From positions 62,001 to 126,000 of the forward strand of contig JAWLBA010000003.1 in the NCBI GenBank assembly GCA_041395165.1: a DNA stretch of 64,000 bases, written 5' to 3'. Positions 8,690 to 18,300 of the stretch are shown here, in pieces. The stretch is from JAIBCM01 sp041395165. Lineage in GTDB: Bacteria; Verrucomicrobiota; Verrucomicrobiia; JADLBR01; JAIBCM01. Position 1 is the first letter of the stretch; each line of letters starts with the position of its first letter. The position numbers and the translations under genes were made by a program. The notes beneath the pieces are model-generated. The model made no database searches, was not told where the DNA came from, and saw nothing but the letters and a program-made list of their open reading frames with translations.

Positions 8690-9810
8690 CGTTTTTCAAT
8701 TGGCACTACTTTCAATCCAAACGGCTTACCAATATAATCACTTAGTGGTCGATAAAGCCGATTGTCTGCGAGTTGCTCCAGGATATGCGCCGTCCACCCA
8801 CTCATACGCGCGATAGCAAATATCGGCGTAAAAAGATCTGTTGGAATCCCCAAACTATAATAAACCGTTGCAGAATAAAAATCGACATTGGCATTAAGAT
8901 TCTTTTCTTGCTTCATGATTTCCGCAATACGTTCCGACATCTTAATCCATTTCGGTTCGCCTAATTTTTTACAAAGTTGCACTGCCATGGCCTTCAAATG
9001 AGGTGCGCGCGGGTCTAAGGTTTTATACACTCGATGACCAATACCCATGATCTTTTTCCGCTGTGCCAATGCATCAGCCACCCATTGATCTACCGCTTCC
9101 AGCGAACCAATTTCTTGTAACATATGAATCACACCTTCATTGGCTCCTCCATGCAAAGGCCCTTTTAAAGTGCCGATGGCTGAAGTAATCGCTGAATACA
9201 TATCGCTCAATGTTGAAATGGTAACCCGCGCTGCAAAGGTCGAAGCATTTAACCCATGTTCCGCATGCAAGACATAAGCCATATCCAAAGTTTTTTCGGC
9301 TTCAGCAGAGGGTTCTTCGCCTGTTAATAAATAAAGAAAATGCGCCGCCTCTCCTAAATCATCTCGCACGGGCGGTAAACTCAATCCATTACGGGCACGA
9401 TGAAAATAAGCGGCAACCACACCAATTTGCGCAATTAATTTAATGGCCGTGCGACGATTCGCATCAATTGCATCCTCAGGATGAGGTGAATCGTAACAAC
9501 CCAACATACTCACCGCCGTCCGCATAATATCGATCGGCTGCGCCTTTTTGGGCGCCTTTTTAATAAAATCAATGACACCTTTAGGCAGCTGCCTTGAGCT
9601 TTTCAATTCGCACGAAAGCGTGTCGAGCTCGAGGCGATTGGGCAAACGATCATGCCACAATAAATAAACTACTTCCTCATAAGAAACTTTCCCCGCCAAT
9701 TCATTAATGTCGTAACCACAATAAAGCAAAATACCCTCTTCTCCGCGCACATCGCCAATGCGCGTTTCCGCAGCGACAATTCCTTCCAATCCTCTGGCTG
9801 TTACTGGCAT
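8686..9810 (-). CDS. gltA: Citrate synthase
   Basis: 374 residues. Condenses acetyl-CoA and oxaloacetate to citrate. Length matches the shorter, dimeric, CitZ/2-methylcitrate-synthase-like class. Catalytic residues are visible: His in LHAEHGLNAS, His in GIGHRVYKTLDPRA and Asp in NVDFYSATVYY, with the CoA-binding LHGGANEGV segment. An AAGGAG ribosome binding site lies before the ATG. It is the last gene of a minus-strand run folK-panB-sucC-sucD-gltA, 14 bp after sucD, so three TCA-cycle proteins are produced together. 2-methylcitrate synthase activity cannot be excluded; the sucCD neighbours favour citrate synthase. Confidence 0.92.
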   Translation of the reverse strand: MPVTARGLEGIVAAETRIGDVRGEEGILLYCGYDINELAGKVSYEEVVYLLWHDRLPNRLELDTLSCELKSSRQLPKGVIDFIKKAPKKAQPIDIMRTAVSMLGCYDSPHPEDAIDANRRTAIKLIAQIGVVAAYFHRARNGLSLPPVRDDLGEAAHFLYLLTGEEPSAEAEKTLDMAYVLHAEHGLNASTFAARVTISTLSDMYSAITSAIGTLKGPLHGGANEGVIHMLQEIGSLEAVDQWVADALAQRKKIMGIGHRVYKTLDPRAPHLKAMAVQLCKKLGEPKWIKMSERIAEIMKQEKNLNANVDFYSATVYYSLGIPTDLFTPIFAIARMSGWTAHILEQLADNRLYRPLSDYIGKPFGLKVVPIEKR

Positions 9811-9824
9811 GTTCGACTCCTTTC

Positions 9825-10697
9825 TTACTTTAAAAGTTTCACCAACGTTTCTCCAATCACTGCCGGCGTTGATGCCACGGTAATTCCTGCATCTTGCAAC
9901 GCTTCAATTTTACTCGAAGCCGTCCCCTTTCCTCCAGTAATAATAGCTCCCGCATGCCCCATACGACGCCCCGCAGGAGCAGTTGCTCCAGCAATAAAAG
10001 CTACCACAGGTTTTTTCACTTGCATCTTAATATAAGCTGCGGCTTCTTCCTCGGCAGTTCCACCGATCTCACCAATCATCACAATCGCCTCTGTTCCCGG
10101 ATCTTCATTAAAAAGTTTAACCGCTTCGAGATGGCTTGTGCCATTAATGGGATCACCGCCAATACCAATACACGTCGATTGACCATAACCACGCTGCGTT
10201 AACTGCCAAACCGCTTCATACGTTAATGTGCCACTACGCGAAACGACACCAATTTTTCCCGGCTTATGAATGTAGCCGGGCATAATTCCAATTTTGCAAG
10301 CGCCCGGTGTAATAATGCCGGGACAATTCGGACCAATTAACCGACTTTTACTTCCTTGCATGGCTACTTTCACTCGCATCATATCCAAAACCGGAATGCC
10401 TTCCGTAATACAAACAATCAATTCAATACCCGCATCCAACGCCTCCAAAATAGAATCCGCAGCAAATGCCGCAGGCACAAAAATCATCGTGGCATTACAA
10501 CCTGTTTCGCGACGCGCTTCACCAACGGTGTCAAACACAGGAATCGCATCGTCAAATTTTTCTCCACCTCGCCCTGGTGTCACTCCCGCCACCACATTCG
10601 TGCCATAATCTCGACAGCCACGCGCATGGAAAGCGCCCGATTTCCCCGTAATCCCTTGAACTAGCAAGCGAGTATTTTTATCAACTAAAATTGCCAT
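9825..10697 (-). CDS. sucD: Succinyl-CoA synthetase alpha subunit
   Basis: 290 residues from the ATG at 10695-10697. Forms succinate and a nucleoside triphosphate from succinyl-CoA together with SucC. Seen are the CoA-binding Rossmann start (LLVQGITGKSGAFHARGC), RLIGPNCPGIITPG, the SRSGTLTYEAVWQL segment, and the phosphorylated His in GRRMGHAGAIITGG. The frame extends further upstream, but that part lies inside sucC; the ATG one base after the sucC TAA, preceded by GGAGGAAAG, is clearly the start. Directly coupled to sucC. Confidence 0.95.
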   Translation of the reverse strand: MAILVDKNTRLLVQGITGKSGAFHARGCRDYGTNVVAGVTPGRGGEKFDDAIPVFDTVGEARRETGCNATMIFVPAAFAADSILEALDAGIELIVCITEGIPVLDMMRVKVAMQGSKSRLIGPNCPGIITPGACKIGIMPGYIHKPGKIGVVSRSGTLTYEAVWQLTQRGYGQSTCIGIGGDPINGTSHLEAVKLFNEDPGTEAIVMIGEIGGTAEEEAAAYIKMQVKKPVVAFIAGATAPAGRRMGHAGAIITGGKGTASSKIEALQDAGITVASTPAVIGETLVKLLK

Positions 10698-10698
10698 C

Positions 10699-11892
10699 TT
10701 ACTTTCCTCCTCCTGCCGCTTCCACTGCCTTTTGTGCAGCATCAGCCAAATCATTCGCTGCAATAATGGGTAATTGCGAATCTTTTAAAAGCGCTTTGCC
10801 CTTTTCCACATTCGTGCCCTCCAAACGAACTACAAGTGGCACCGAAAGTTTCACATGTTTCACAGCATTAATAATGCCTTGCGCAATGATGTCACACTGC
10901 ATAATGCCACCAAAAATATTAACTAAAATCGATTGCACATTTTTATCCGCAATCAAAATTTTAAACGCTTCGGTAACCTGCTCTTCCGTTGCGCCACCAC
11001 CCACATCTAAAAAGTTTGCCGGCTCACCGCCATAAAATTTAATGATATCCATCGTTGCCATCGCCAAACCCGCGCCATTGACCAAACACGCAATGTTTCC
11101 ATCCAATCCAATGTAATTCAAACTGTAGCGCGAAGCCTCAACCTCGCGCGGATCCTCCTCTTCCAAATCGCGATAAGCTGCAATTTCGGGATGGCGATAA
11201 AGCGCATTATCATCAAACCCAAACTTAGCATCTAAAACTTTGACCTCTCCTTTTTTCGTAACAACTAAAGGATTAATCTCTACCAAACTACAATCGCATT
11301 GAATAAAAAGTTTATAAAGATTAGAAAAAAGTTTCGCCGCTAACTTGCTCTGTTCTGCAGTAAGATTAAGCAATTTGATTAATTTCCTGGTCTGATAGGC
11401 CTGCAAACCCAATAAAGGATGAACTTTTTCTCGGAAAATAAGTTCAGGAGTTTTCGCTGCTACTTTTTCGATATCAACACCACCCTGCTCGCTTGCAACA
11501 ATAACAGGACAGTTTTCTGCGCGATCCAATAAAATTGCAAAATAAAGTTCGCGTTGAATCTCTTCCGCTTCAGCGATTAAAATTTTTCTGACCAGTCGAC
11601 CCTCTGCTCCCGTTTGGTGAGTGACCAATACTTGGCCCAACATTTTTTCCGCCACGTCATAGACTTCATCCGGTGTTTTACAAAGATGCACACCCCCTTT
11701 AAACCCATTTTTAAAAGTGCCTTTACCTCTGCCTCCCGCATGGACCTGTGCCTTAACAACATAGGTTGCTTGGTGATTCAAAGATTGAGCAATTTTCTTA
11801 GCCTCGTCAGGGGTCGCTGCAACAGAACCTTGCGGCGTAGCAACTCCAAATTTAACGAGAAGTTCTTTGGCTTGATACTCATGAATATTCAT
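10699..11892 (-). CDS. sucC: Succinyl-CoA synthetase beta subunit
   Basis: 397 residues, the usual length. An N-terminal ATP-grasp domain starts MNIHEYQAKELLVKFGV and includes VVKAQVHAGGRGKG; metal-binding residues sit in LVEINPLVV and the DAKFGFDDNALYRH segment. The C-terminal ligase domain carries LVNGAGLAMATMD, FLDVGGGA and VNIFGGIMQCD. It binds nucleotide and carries the succinate-binding loop of the heterodimer with SucD, whose gene begins one base downstream. It lies 18 bp after panB. Confidence 0.95.
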   Translation of the reverse strand: MNIHEYQAKELLVKFGVATPQGSVAATPDEAKKIAQSLNHQATYVVKAQVHAGGRGKGTFKNGFKGGVHLCKTPDEVYDVAEKMLGQVLVTHQTGAEGRLVRKILIAEAEEIQRELYFAILLDRAENCPVIVASEQGGVDIEKVAAKTPELIFREKVHPLLGLQAYQTRKLIKLLNLTAEQSKLAAKLFSNLYKLFIQCDCSLVEINPLVVTKKGEVKVLDAKFGFDDNALYRHPEIAAYRDLEEEDPREVEASRYSLNYIGLDGNIACLVNGAGLAMATMDIIKFYGGEPANFLDVGGGATEEQVTEAFKILIADKNVQSILVNIFGGIMQCDIIAQGIINAVKHVKLSVPLVVRLEGTNVEKGKALLKDSQLPIIAANDLADAAQKAVEAAGGGK

Positions 11893-11909
11893 CGTCGCCC
11901 AGCAAAATG

Positions 11910-12710
11910 TCAGAAAACTTCAACTACGTCAACGTTACGAATCAAGAATCTACAAATTAAATTCATCCCGAAATGTCTGGATGGTTTCTTTAATTTTTCC
12001 CCAATCTGCCCTTTTTCCCATGCATGAGGTGGTTGATACCAAGGAAACAAACCAATAATATCATGCACCACGCGAATTTCTCCATCACACTCCGCGCCAC
12101 TAGCGATTCCTAAAGTAGGTATTGAGATTTGGCTCGTAATTTGGTGCGCCACTTCCGGTACCACACATTCTAATACCAAAGAAAAGCAACCCAATTGTTC
12201 CAATTGCATTGCATCCTCTATCAAACGCAATTGTTCCCGTTGCGTTTTTCCTTTTCGCTTATACCCACCCTCCTCTTTCACATGCTGAGGCAACATTCCC
12301 AAATGTCCTTGCACGGCAATGCCCGCGTCCAAAACGGCGCGAATTTGTTTTTCAATTTCTTGACCACCTTCCATTTTAACCGCCTCAGCTCCTGCAGCAA
12401 TTAATTGTTGCGAGTGAATCACTGCCTCCTGAGGAGTTTCATAACTTCGATATGATAAATCAGCAGTAATTAATGCTCGAGGCTTAGCTCGTGCTACAGC
12501 TTTTATATGATGCAACATATCGGCCATCGTTACCTCTGTCGTGTCCGGCAACCCCAAAACCAACATTCCTAAGCTGTCGCCTACATGAATTATTTCCGTT
12601 CCAACTTCATCCAACAAACGCGTCATCGGATAATCGTAACTGGTTAAAGCTAATGGCCGAGGTTTTCGCCCTTTCCACAACCGAAATTGATCAACTGTTA
12701 TTTTTGACAC
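11910..12710 (-). CDS. panB: Ketopantoate hydroxymethyltransferase
   Basis: Transfers a hydroxymethyl group from methylene-THF to 2-ketoisovalerate, the first committed step to pantothenate and CoA. Markers are LTSYDYPMTRLLDE, VGDSLGMLVLG, KMEGG, QGHLGMLPQ and the catalytic Glu in LVLECVVP. The ADLSYRSY segment replaces the usual ADMPFGSY, so it is a somewhat divergent member. The last 27 residues look wrong. Adding one A to the A-run at about 11988 gives a family-like end (KLKETIQTFRDEFNL) with a stop at 11950, so a homopolymer deletion is likely. The start overlaps folK by 20 bases. Confidence 0.9.
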   Translation of the reverse strand: MSKITVDQFRLWKGRKPRPLALTSYDYPMTRLLDEVGTEIIHVGDSLGMLVLGLPDTTEVTMADMLHHIKAVARAKPRALITADLSYRSYETPQEAVIHSQQLIAAGAEAVKMEGGQEIEKQIRAVLDAGIAVQGHLGMLPQHVKEEGGYKRKGKTQREQLRLIEDAMQLEQLGCFSLVLECVVPEVAHQITSQISIPTLGIASGAECDGEIRVVHDIIGLFPWYQPPHAWEKGQIGEKLKKPSRHFGMNLICRFLIRNVDVVEVF

Positions 12711-13191
12711 GTGTCACCTCTTCTTGGCTTGTTAGGTGAGAAAGAAAATAATGCAAGGGCTGTGTTTCGCCAGGCAAAATTAAATTCGGTCGCAAATCAC
12801 AAAGCGGTTGCAAAACAAATCGCCGTTGCAATAAACGTGGGTGAGGAATGATTAACTTTTCACTTTTCACCATTCGATCTCCCCAAAAAAGAATATCTAA
12901 ATCCAATGGTCGCGAACTATTTTTTTCATAAACTTCTGCCCTGCCTCTTTCTTTTTCAAAAGCACGTAAATTTTTTAAAAAAATTTCAGGCAATTCTTTA
13001 CTCTGAATAATCGCTACAGCATTCAAAAATGCAGGAGACCCCTCAGGACAGCCAACGGGTGAGGTTTCATAAAATGGTGAAACCTCAAGGGAATGATTTA
13101 CCGACAAATTTTTAAAAAAATGCAAAGCCTCAGTCAAATGTTCCCAGCGATCTCCTAGATTGCTTCCCAATCCTATACCAACTTCCACCAT
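12691..13191 (-). CDS. folK: HPPK, folate biosynthesis pyrophosphokinase
   Basis: 166 residues. Transfers pyrophosphate from ATP to 6-hydroxymethyl-dihydropterin on the path to folate. Family motifs are complete: GLGSNLGDR at the N-terminus, FLNAVAII, the Mg-binding RPLDLDILFWG and IPHPRLLQRRFVLQPL. It is the first gene of the minus-strand folK-panB-sucC-sucD-gltA run and overlaps panB by 20 bases. Linking the folate and pantothenate genes makes sense because PanB uses a folate cofactor. Confidence 0.95.
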   Translation of the reverse strand: MVEVGIGLGSNLGDRWEHLTEALHFFKNLSVNHSLEVSPFYETSPVGCPEGSPAFLNAVAIIQSKELPEIFLKNLRAFEKERGRAEVYEKNSSRPLDLDILFWGDRMVKSEKLIIPHPRLLQRRFVLQPLCDLRPNLILPGETQPLHYFLSHLTSQEEVTRVKNNS

Positions 13192-13307
13192 AATTTTTGC
13201 AGGGTAATCTTTTCAAAAATAAATTACCAATCAATTTAAGTGTTAAAGGACGCAAAACTTATTCTTGGCAAGCAAAACACTTACCCTACAACAAATATCA
13301 TATTCCA

Positions 13308-14695
13308 ATGAAAATTACATTTTGTGGCGCCACACGAACAACAACGGGTTCGAAACACCTCTTAACCATCAATGGGAAAAAAATCCTATTGGAATGCGGC
13401 CTCTTTCAAGGCAGAAGACAGGAAAGTATTGAAAAAAATCAACATCTACCCTTCGATCCAACTTCTATTGATATCGTAATTCTTTCTCATGCTCACATCG
13501 ATCACAGCGGCAATTTACCGCTGCTTTGCAAACAGGGGTTTAACGGCAACATTATTTCAACTTTTGCCACGCGCGATTTATGTCAATTAATGTTAGCCGA
13601 TTCTGCTAAAGTATGCTGCAGATGCAGCCTACCTTAATAAAAACGCGAAAAGAATCATCTACCCCTTCTACACCTCTTTACACTATCGAAGAAGTTGAAC
13701 GATGTTTAGAACAATTTGTTACCATTAACTATAAACGCCCGTTTCAAATTTGTGAGGGGTAACTCTCACATTTTACGATGCAGGCCACATCTTGGGTTCT
13801 GCTCAAGTTTGTTTGGATATCGTGGAAAATGGTAAAAAAAGCGATTACTTTTTCCGGTGATATCGGTCGTGGCAATAATGACTTACTTCGCGATCCTGGA
13901 AACGGTAACAGACGTTGACTATTTGATCATGGAAAGCACCTATGGAGCAAGAGAGCATGAAACTGCTACCATCGCCACTCACCAGCTCTGTGAAATGATT
14001 AATCGCAATCTCGAACGACGCGGAAAAATTCTAATTCCAGCATTTGCAGTCGAACGCACCCAACAATTGATTTATATTTTTCATCAAATTCTAACCCAAA
14101 ACTGCATTCCTCCTCTGCCCATCTACATCGATAGTCCCTTGGCGTAAACACAACAGAAGTCTTTCGATTACATCCGGAATGTTTCAATGAAGAAGCTTAC
14201 AACATTTTGTTTGAAAAAAGAGATCCGTTCGGCTCCGAACATATCACTTACATTCGACAAGTCGCTCAATCCATAGAATTAAATCATAAACCGGAACCTT
14301 GCATTATTATTTCAGCTTCCGGTATGTGCGAAGCAGGCCGCATTCTGCATCATCTCCGTAATCATATCGAAGATCCTTCCACCACAATTTTATTTGTCGG
14401 CTACTGTGCAGAAAACACGTTGGGAGCTAAAATTCGGGCTGGTGAAAAACGCGTTAATATTCTAGGTGAATCTTTTCAAGTCAATGCCCACATTGAAACT
14501 CTCGATTCTTTTAGCGGTCACGCTGATCGAAGCGAGCTACTAGATTATCTTGAAAGAATGCATGGCACTAAAGAAAAAATTTGGCTTGTTCACGGTGAAT
14601 CGGAACAATCAGAACCCTTTTCTCGCGAATTAGCCCAACGCTATCCAAAAAGCCAAATTACCGTCGCCGATTATCTTCAAGAAGTGGATTTGTAA
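13308..14695 (+). pseudogene. Metallo-beta-lactamase/beta-CASP RNA nuclease (YSH1-like), several frameshifts
   Basis: Composite of at least three frames encoding a protein of about 460 residues of the CPSF73-like MBL/beta-CASP family, which cleaves RNA using two zinc ions. In order: MKITFCGATRTTTGSKHLL (13308), HAHIDHSG metal motif (about 13490), DAGHILGSAQVCLD (about 13775), ITFSGDIGRGNND (about 13843), MESTYG, PAFAVERTQQL and IDSPLA (to about 14147), then ISASGMCEAGRILHHL, SFSGHADRSELLDYL and WLVHGE (14207-14695). Frame changes occur near 13612, 13670, 13760, 13835, 13895 and 14145; the last needs a single G. All catalytic motifs survive in the composite, so it may be intact in the organism. 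Confidence 0.75.
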
Positions 14696-14719
14696 TAAAT
14701 TCTTAAAATTTTCTGACCA

Positions 14720-15379
14720 TTAATTAACAATTACGCGAACCGCTAACGCGCTAAACATTTCGCTATTGGTTCCTGAAATGGTTCGAATACGTAATATGCC
14801 CATGATAGGCTCATCCGTTTTCCAAGGCTTCACTTCTACCTCGTAAAATTTTCCACTTTCTTTTACTTTCAGCGTTGTCTCAATCCATTCATGCGAACTT
14901 TCTACCCCTGTTACTTTAAGCGGAATAATACCCGTCGTTTCTAATTTAATAATTTTAACTGAATTAGTCTCACCTCTTTTCCACTCCACAATATTGGGTT
15001 CGATCTTCAAAATTTCTGGTAAATGAATTTTAAAGGTTAAAAACGTTGGCGGTTGGTTGGTTTCATCCGTTTTGACAATAATAGTTTTTTGCTGAAAACC
15101 TGTTCGTGTTCCCACATTAAATTCTACCGGAACAAAACCACTTTCTTTGGGCTCGTAATGTCTTTTTTCCAAAGCCGCAGTAGTGCAACCGCAAGAAGTT
15201 TGAATTTCTTGAATTGTTATTGCATCGGGCCCCGCATTGGTAAAATGAAATTGAACGGCCACTTTTTGAACCAAATTAGTGGGACTGACTTCAATTTCTT
15301 GTTTTTCCCAAATCAACCCAGCAAAAATTTGAGTATAACTAAGCAAACATAATCCGATACAGACAATCGTTTTCATCAT
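14720..15379 (-). CDS. DUF1573 secreted protein
   Basis: 219 residues with an N-terminal signal peptide (about residues 1-20, ending IFAG) and a DUF1573 domain of immunoglobulin-like type. The hallmark Cys pair SCGCTTAALEKR is at about residues 62-73, following VQFHFTNAGPDAITIQEIQT. A second, more divergent Ig-like half runs from about 120 to the end. Such proteins are exported or periplasmic; their function is not known. It is convergent with the beta-CASP gene and divergent from rmlD, with about 85 bp between the starts that should hold promoters for both sides. Confidence 0.85.
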   Translation of the reverse strand: MMKTIVCIGLCLLSYTQIFAGLIWEKQEIEVSPTNLVQKVAVQFHFTNAGPDAITIQEIQTSCGCTTAALEKRHYEPKESGFVPVEFNVGTRTGFQQKTIIVKTDETNQPPTFLTFKIHLPEILKIEPNIVEWKRGETNSVKIIKLETTGIIPLKVTGVESSHEWIETTLKVKESGKFYEVEVKPWKTDEPIMGILRIRTISGTNSEMFSALAVRVIVN

Positions 15380-15464
15380 TTCATTCTATAGTAAATCATA
15401 GACTTAGGGTTTTCCCAACAAAAACCTTGCGAGACATCGTGCGACCACTTATGAAACCAGTGCT

Positions 15465-16343
15465 ATGGTTTTATTGTTAGGAGGCTCCGGTTATGTCGGC
15501 TCGGCTTATCAAGCCTATTTTCGGCAACGCAATATCGCTTTTCGCAACATCCGACGTGCCGATGTGGACTACGCTCAACGCAATAATCTCGTTGCTTTGT
15601 TAAAAGAAGCAAAACCTGAGTTTTTATTAAATGCTGCAGGCTACACAGGCAAACCAAACGTGGACGCTTGCGAAATCCATAAAACAGAATGTCTTTTTGG
15701 CAACGCGGTTTTGCCAGGCATCATTCAGCAAGCCTGTGAATTGACTCAAACCCCGTGGGGACACGTCTCTTCCGGCTGTATTTATTCTGGCGATAAAGGG
15801 GGCGATGCCCATAATCCACAAGGATTCACCGAAGAAGATAAACCCAATTTTAGTTTTCGCCAAAATCACTGCAGTTTTTACAGCGGCTCGAAAGCATTAG
15901 GGGAAGAAATTTTAGCAAGCGCCCAAGCTTGTTACATTTGGCGACTTCGCATTCCGTTCAATGAAGTGGATAATCCGCGCAATTACCTAACTAAATTAAT
16001 GCGCTACGATACTTTGTTTGAAGCTCGCAACTCTCTCTCGCAATTAGACGAATTTGTACACGCTACATGGAGCTGTTGGGAAAAGCGCGTGCCCTTTGGC
16101 ATTTATAATGTCACCAATCCCGGTTCCATTACCACCAAGGAAGTTGCGGCCATGATTCAAGCCAGCGGCGTTTGCGATAAACCATTCAAATTCTTTAGCG
16201 ACGAAAAAGAATTCATGACACAAGCTGCCAAAACGCCACGTTCCAATTGTGTGATGGACACTCAAAAACTGCAACATTGCGGCATCATCATGCGTCCTGT
16301 AAAAGATGCTCTGCAACAAGCTCTAAAAAATTGGAAGGCTTAG
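15465..16343 (+). CDS. RmlD-like NAD(P)-dependent sugar reductase/epimerase
   Basis: 292 residues of the extended short-chain dehydrogenase family, closest by eye to dTDP-4-dehydrorhamnose reductase (RmlD substrate-binding). Seen are the Rossmann loop LLLGGSGYVGSAYQAYF, ADVDYAQRN, the LLNAAGYTGKPNVDACE segment, VSSGCIYSG, and the catalytic YSGSK (Tyr and Lys). It heads a tight plus-strand group with rmlB and rmlA, so it most likely acts on a dTDP-sugar. No rmlC (3,5-epimerase) gene is present in the group, so the end product need not be L-rhamnose. Confidence 0.75.
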   Translation: MVLLLGGSGYVGSAYQAYFRQRNIAFRNIRRADVDYAQRNNLVALLKEAKPEFLLNAAGYTGKPNVDACEIHKTECLFGNAVLPGIIQQACELTQTPWGHVSSGCIYSGDKGGDAHNPQGFTEEDKPNFSFRQNHCSFYSGSKALGEEILASAQACYIWRLRIPFNEVDNPRNYLTKLMRYDTLFEARNSLSQLDEFVHATWSCWEKRVPFGIYNVTNPGSITTKEVAAMIQASGVCDKPFKFFSDEKEFMTQAAKTPRSNCVMDTQKLQHCGIIMRPVKDALQQALKNWKA

Positions 16344-16348
16344 CAAAC

Positions 16349-17404
16349 GTGAAAATTTTAGTTACAGGCGGCGCGGGTTTTATTGGATCCAACTTCATTC
16401 GCCATCTTCTGTCCCAATCCCAAGTTGAAAATGTGGTGAATCTGGATTTGCTCACTTACGCAGGCAATCTTGATAATTTAAAAGATTTAGAAACAAATCC
16501 TCGTTACCAATTTGTGCATGGCAACATTTGCGACCAATCACTCGTAGAAAAAATCCTTTCAGAACATAATATTACCGCCATGACTCATTTTGCCGCTGAG
16601 TCACATGTCGATCGCTCCATTGAAGGGCCGGAAGCCTTCCTCAATACCAATGTGATCGGAACATTTCGCCTGTTGGAAGCAGCCAAAAGTTATTGGAAAA
16701 AATTAGCCAAAGAAAATGCGAAAACATTTCGTTTTTTGCATATTTCAACCGACGAAGTTTTCGGTTCGTTACAATCCAACGATCCTGCATTCTGCGAAAC
16801 AACGCCCTACGCTCCCAACAGCCCCTACTCCGCATCCAAAGCGGCAAGCGACCATTTTGTCCGCGCTTATTTTCATACTTATCAATTTCCCGTGCTTACG
16901 ACCAATTGCTCAAATAATTATGGTCCTTACCAATTTCCAGAAAAACTCATTCCTTTAATCATCTTAAATGCTCTGGAACAAAAACCGTTGCCTATTTATG
17001 GCGATGGCTTGAACGTTCGCGACTGGCTTTATGTGGAAGACCATTGTCGCGCTATTTACCAAGTCTTGCAACAAGGTAAACTCGGTGAAACTTATAACAT
17101 TGGCGGACTAAACGAAATGACCAATCTGGAAATTGTCAAATCTATCTGCGCTTTACTCGACCGTTTTTCACCCACCAGTCAATCACACGAAAAATTAATC
17201 ACCTTCGTGCCCGATCGACCTGGTCACGATCGACGTTATGCCATGAACTGCGAAAAAATTGCACAAGAATTAGGTTGGCGTCCTCAAGAATCGTTTCAAA
17301 CTGGTTTGGAAAAAACGGTGAACTGGTATTTAACTCATCGGGAATGGTGCGAAGCGATCACTTCTGGAAAATATCGCAGAGAACGTTTAGGATTGTTAAC
17401 GTAA
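16349..17404 (+). CDS. rmlB: dTDP-glucose 4,6-dehydratase
   Basis: About 351 residues. Converts dTDP-glucose to dTDP-4-keto-6-deoxyglucose. Motifs: VTGGAGFIGSNFIRHLL (NAD binding), HFAAESHVDRSI, ISTDEVFGSL (active-site Thr-Asp-Glu), YSASKAASDHFVRAY (catalytic Tyr/Lys), TNCSNNYGPYQFPEKLIP and RDWLYVEDHCRAI. I chose the GTG at 16349: GGAAGG lies about 9 bases upstream, and the family N-terminus (VKILVTGGAGFIG) begins there. The frame remains open upstream, but only inside rmlD. It begins 5 bases after the rmlD stop and ends 7 bases before rmlA. Confidence 0.93.
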   Translation: MKILVTGGAGFIGSNFIRHLLSQSQVENVVNLDLLTYAGNLDNLKDLETNPRYQFVHGNICDQSLVEKILSEHNITAMTHFAAESHVDRSIEGPEAFLNTNVIGTFRLLEAAKSYWKKLAKENAKTFRFLHISTDEVFGSLQSNDPAFCETTPYAPNSPYSASKAASDHFVRAYFHTYQFPVLTTNCSNNYGPYQFPEKLIPLIILNALEQKPLPIYGDGLNVRDWLYVEDHCRAIYQVLQQGKLGETYNIGGLNEMTNLEIVKSICALLDRFSPTSQSHEKLITFVPDRPGHDRRYAMNCEKIAQELGWRPQESFQTGLEKTVNWYLTHREWCEAITSGKYRRERLGLLT

Positions 17405-17411
17405 ATCAATT

Positions 17412-18287
17412 ATGAATCGTAAGGGCATCATCTTGGCAGGAGGATCCGGGACACGGCTTTATCCCATCACACGCGCTATTAGCAAACAACTTATGCCGGT
17501 TTATGATAAACCGATGATTTATTATCCTCTTTCCGTTTTAATGTTAGCCGACATTCGAGATATTTTAATTATTTCCACACCTAATGATTTGCCCCTTTTC
17601 AAACGACTTTTTAATGATGGCACCCAATTTGGTATTCATATTTCCTATGCTGAGCAGCCTAAACCCGAAGGATTAGCTCAAGCATTTCTCATTGGCGCTG
17701 AGTTCCTCAATCAACATCCCGCTTGCTTGGTTTTGGGCGATAATCTTTTTTTTGGTCACGATTTTTCTGATATTGTTAACGACGCTACACATCAAAACGA
17801 AGGAGCCACTATTTTTGCTTATCCTGTGGCCAATCCTGAAAGCTACGGCGTGGTAGATTTTGATAATCAAGGCAATGTTTTATCGATTGAAGAAAAACCC
17901 AAAAAACCAAAATCCAATTACGCAATTCCCGGCCTGTATTTTTACGATGAAAAAGTGGTTTCTTATGCACAAAATTTAAAACCATCAGCTCGCGGCGAAC
18001 TGGAAATCACCGATCTCAACCGATGCTATCTGGAACAAAAAACACTCAAAGTCAAATTACTCGGTCGCGGCACAGCCTGGCTCGACACCGGAACCCACGA
18101 ATCGCTGTTAGAAGCTGCAAATTTTGTCGAAGCCATTCAACATCGCCAAGGATTAAAAATTGCTTGCCTCGAAGAAATCGCTTTCGAAAAAGATTGGATT
18201 AACAAACAACAATTAGAAATTTTAATTCAAGACTTAGGCAAAACCGAATACGCCGCTTATTTGCAACGTCGTTTTTTTCAGAATTAA
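17412..18287 (+). CDS. rmlA: Glucose-1-phosphate thymidylyltransferase
   Basis: 291 residues, the standard RmlA length. Makes dTDP-glucose from dTTP and glucose-1-phosphate. The nucleotide-binding signature GIILAGGSGTRLYPIT and SKQLMPVYDKPMIYYPLSVL are at the N-terminus; LVLGDNLFFGHDF, PESYGVVDF, EEKPKKPKSNYAIPGLYFYD and GRGTAWLDTGTHESL follow. It is the third gene of the rmlD-rmlB-rmlA group feeding dTDP-deoxysugars into cell-surface polysaccharide. It ends 13 bp from the convergent ispH gene. Confidence 0.95.
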   Translation: MNRKGIILAGGSGTRLYPITRAISKQLMPVYDKPMIYYPLSVLMLADIRDILIISTPNDLPLFKRLFNDGTQFGIHISYAEQPKPEGLAQAFLIGAEFLNQHPACLVLGDNLFFGHDFSDIVNDATHQNEGATIFAYPVANPESYGVVDFDNQGNVLSIEEKPKKPKSNYAIPGLYFYDEKVVSYAQNLKPSARGELEITDLNRCYLEQKTLKVKLLGRGTAWLDTGTHESLLEAANFVEAIQHRQGLKIACLEEIAFEKDWINKQQLEILIQDLGKTEYAAYLQRRFFQN

Positions 18288-18300
18288 TTTATTTTTTGAA

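Noticed and set aside
9894..10664. Several plus-strand frames of 60-105 codons opposite sucD
   Set aside because: Antisense shadows of a strongly conserved gene; composition is Ser/Arg/His-rich with no domain-like pattern.
10698..10763. N-terminal extension of sucD (MQRMIWLMLHKRQ)
   Set aside because: It lies inside the sucC 3' end; the ATG at 10695-10697 with a strong GGAGG site matches the family start.
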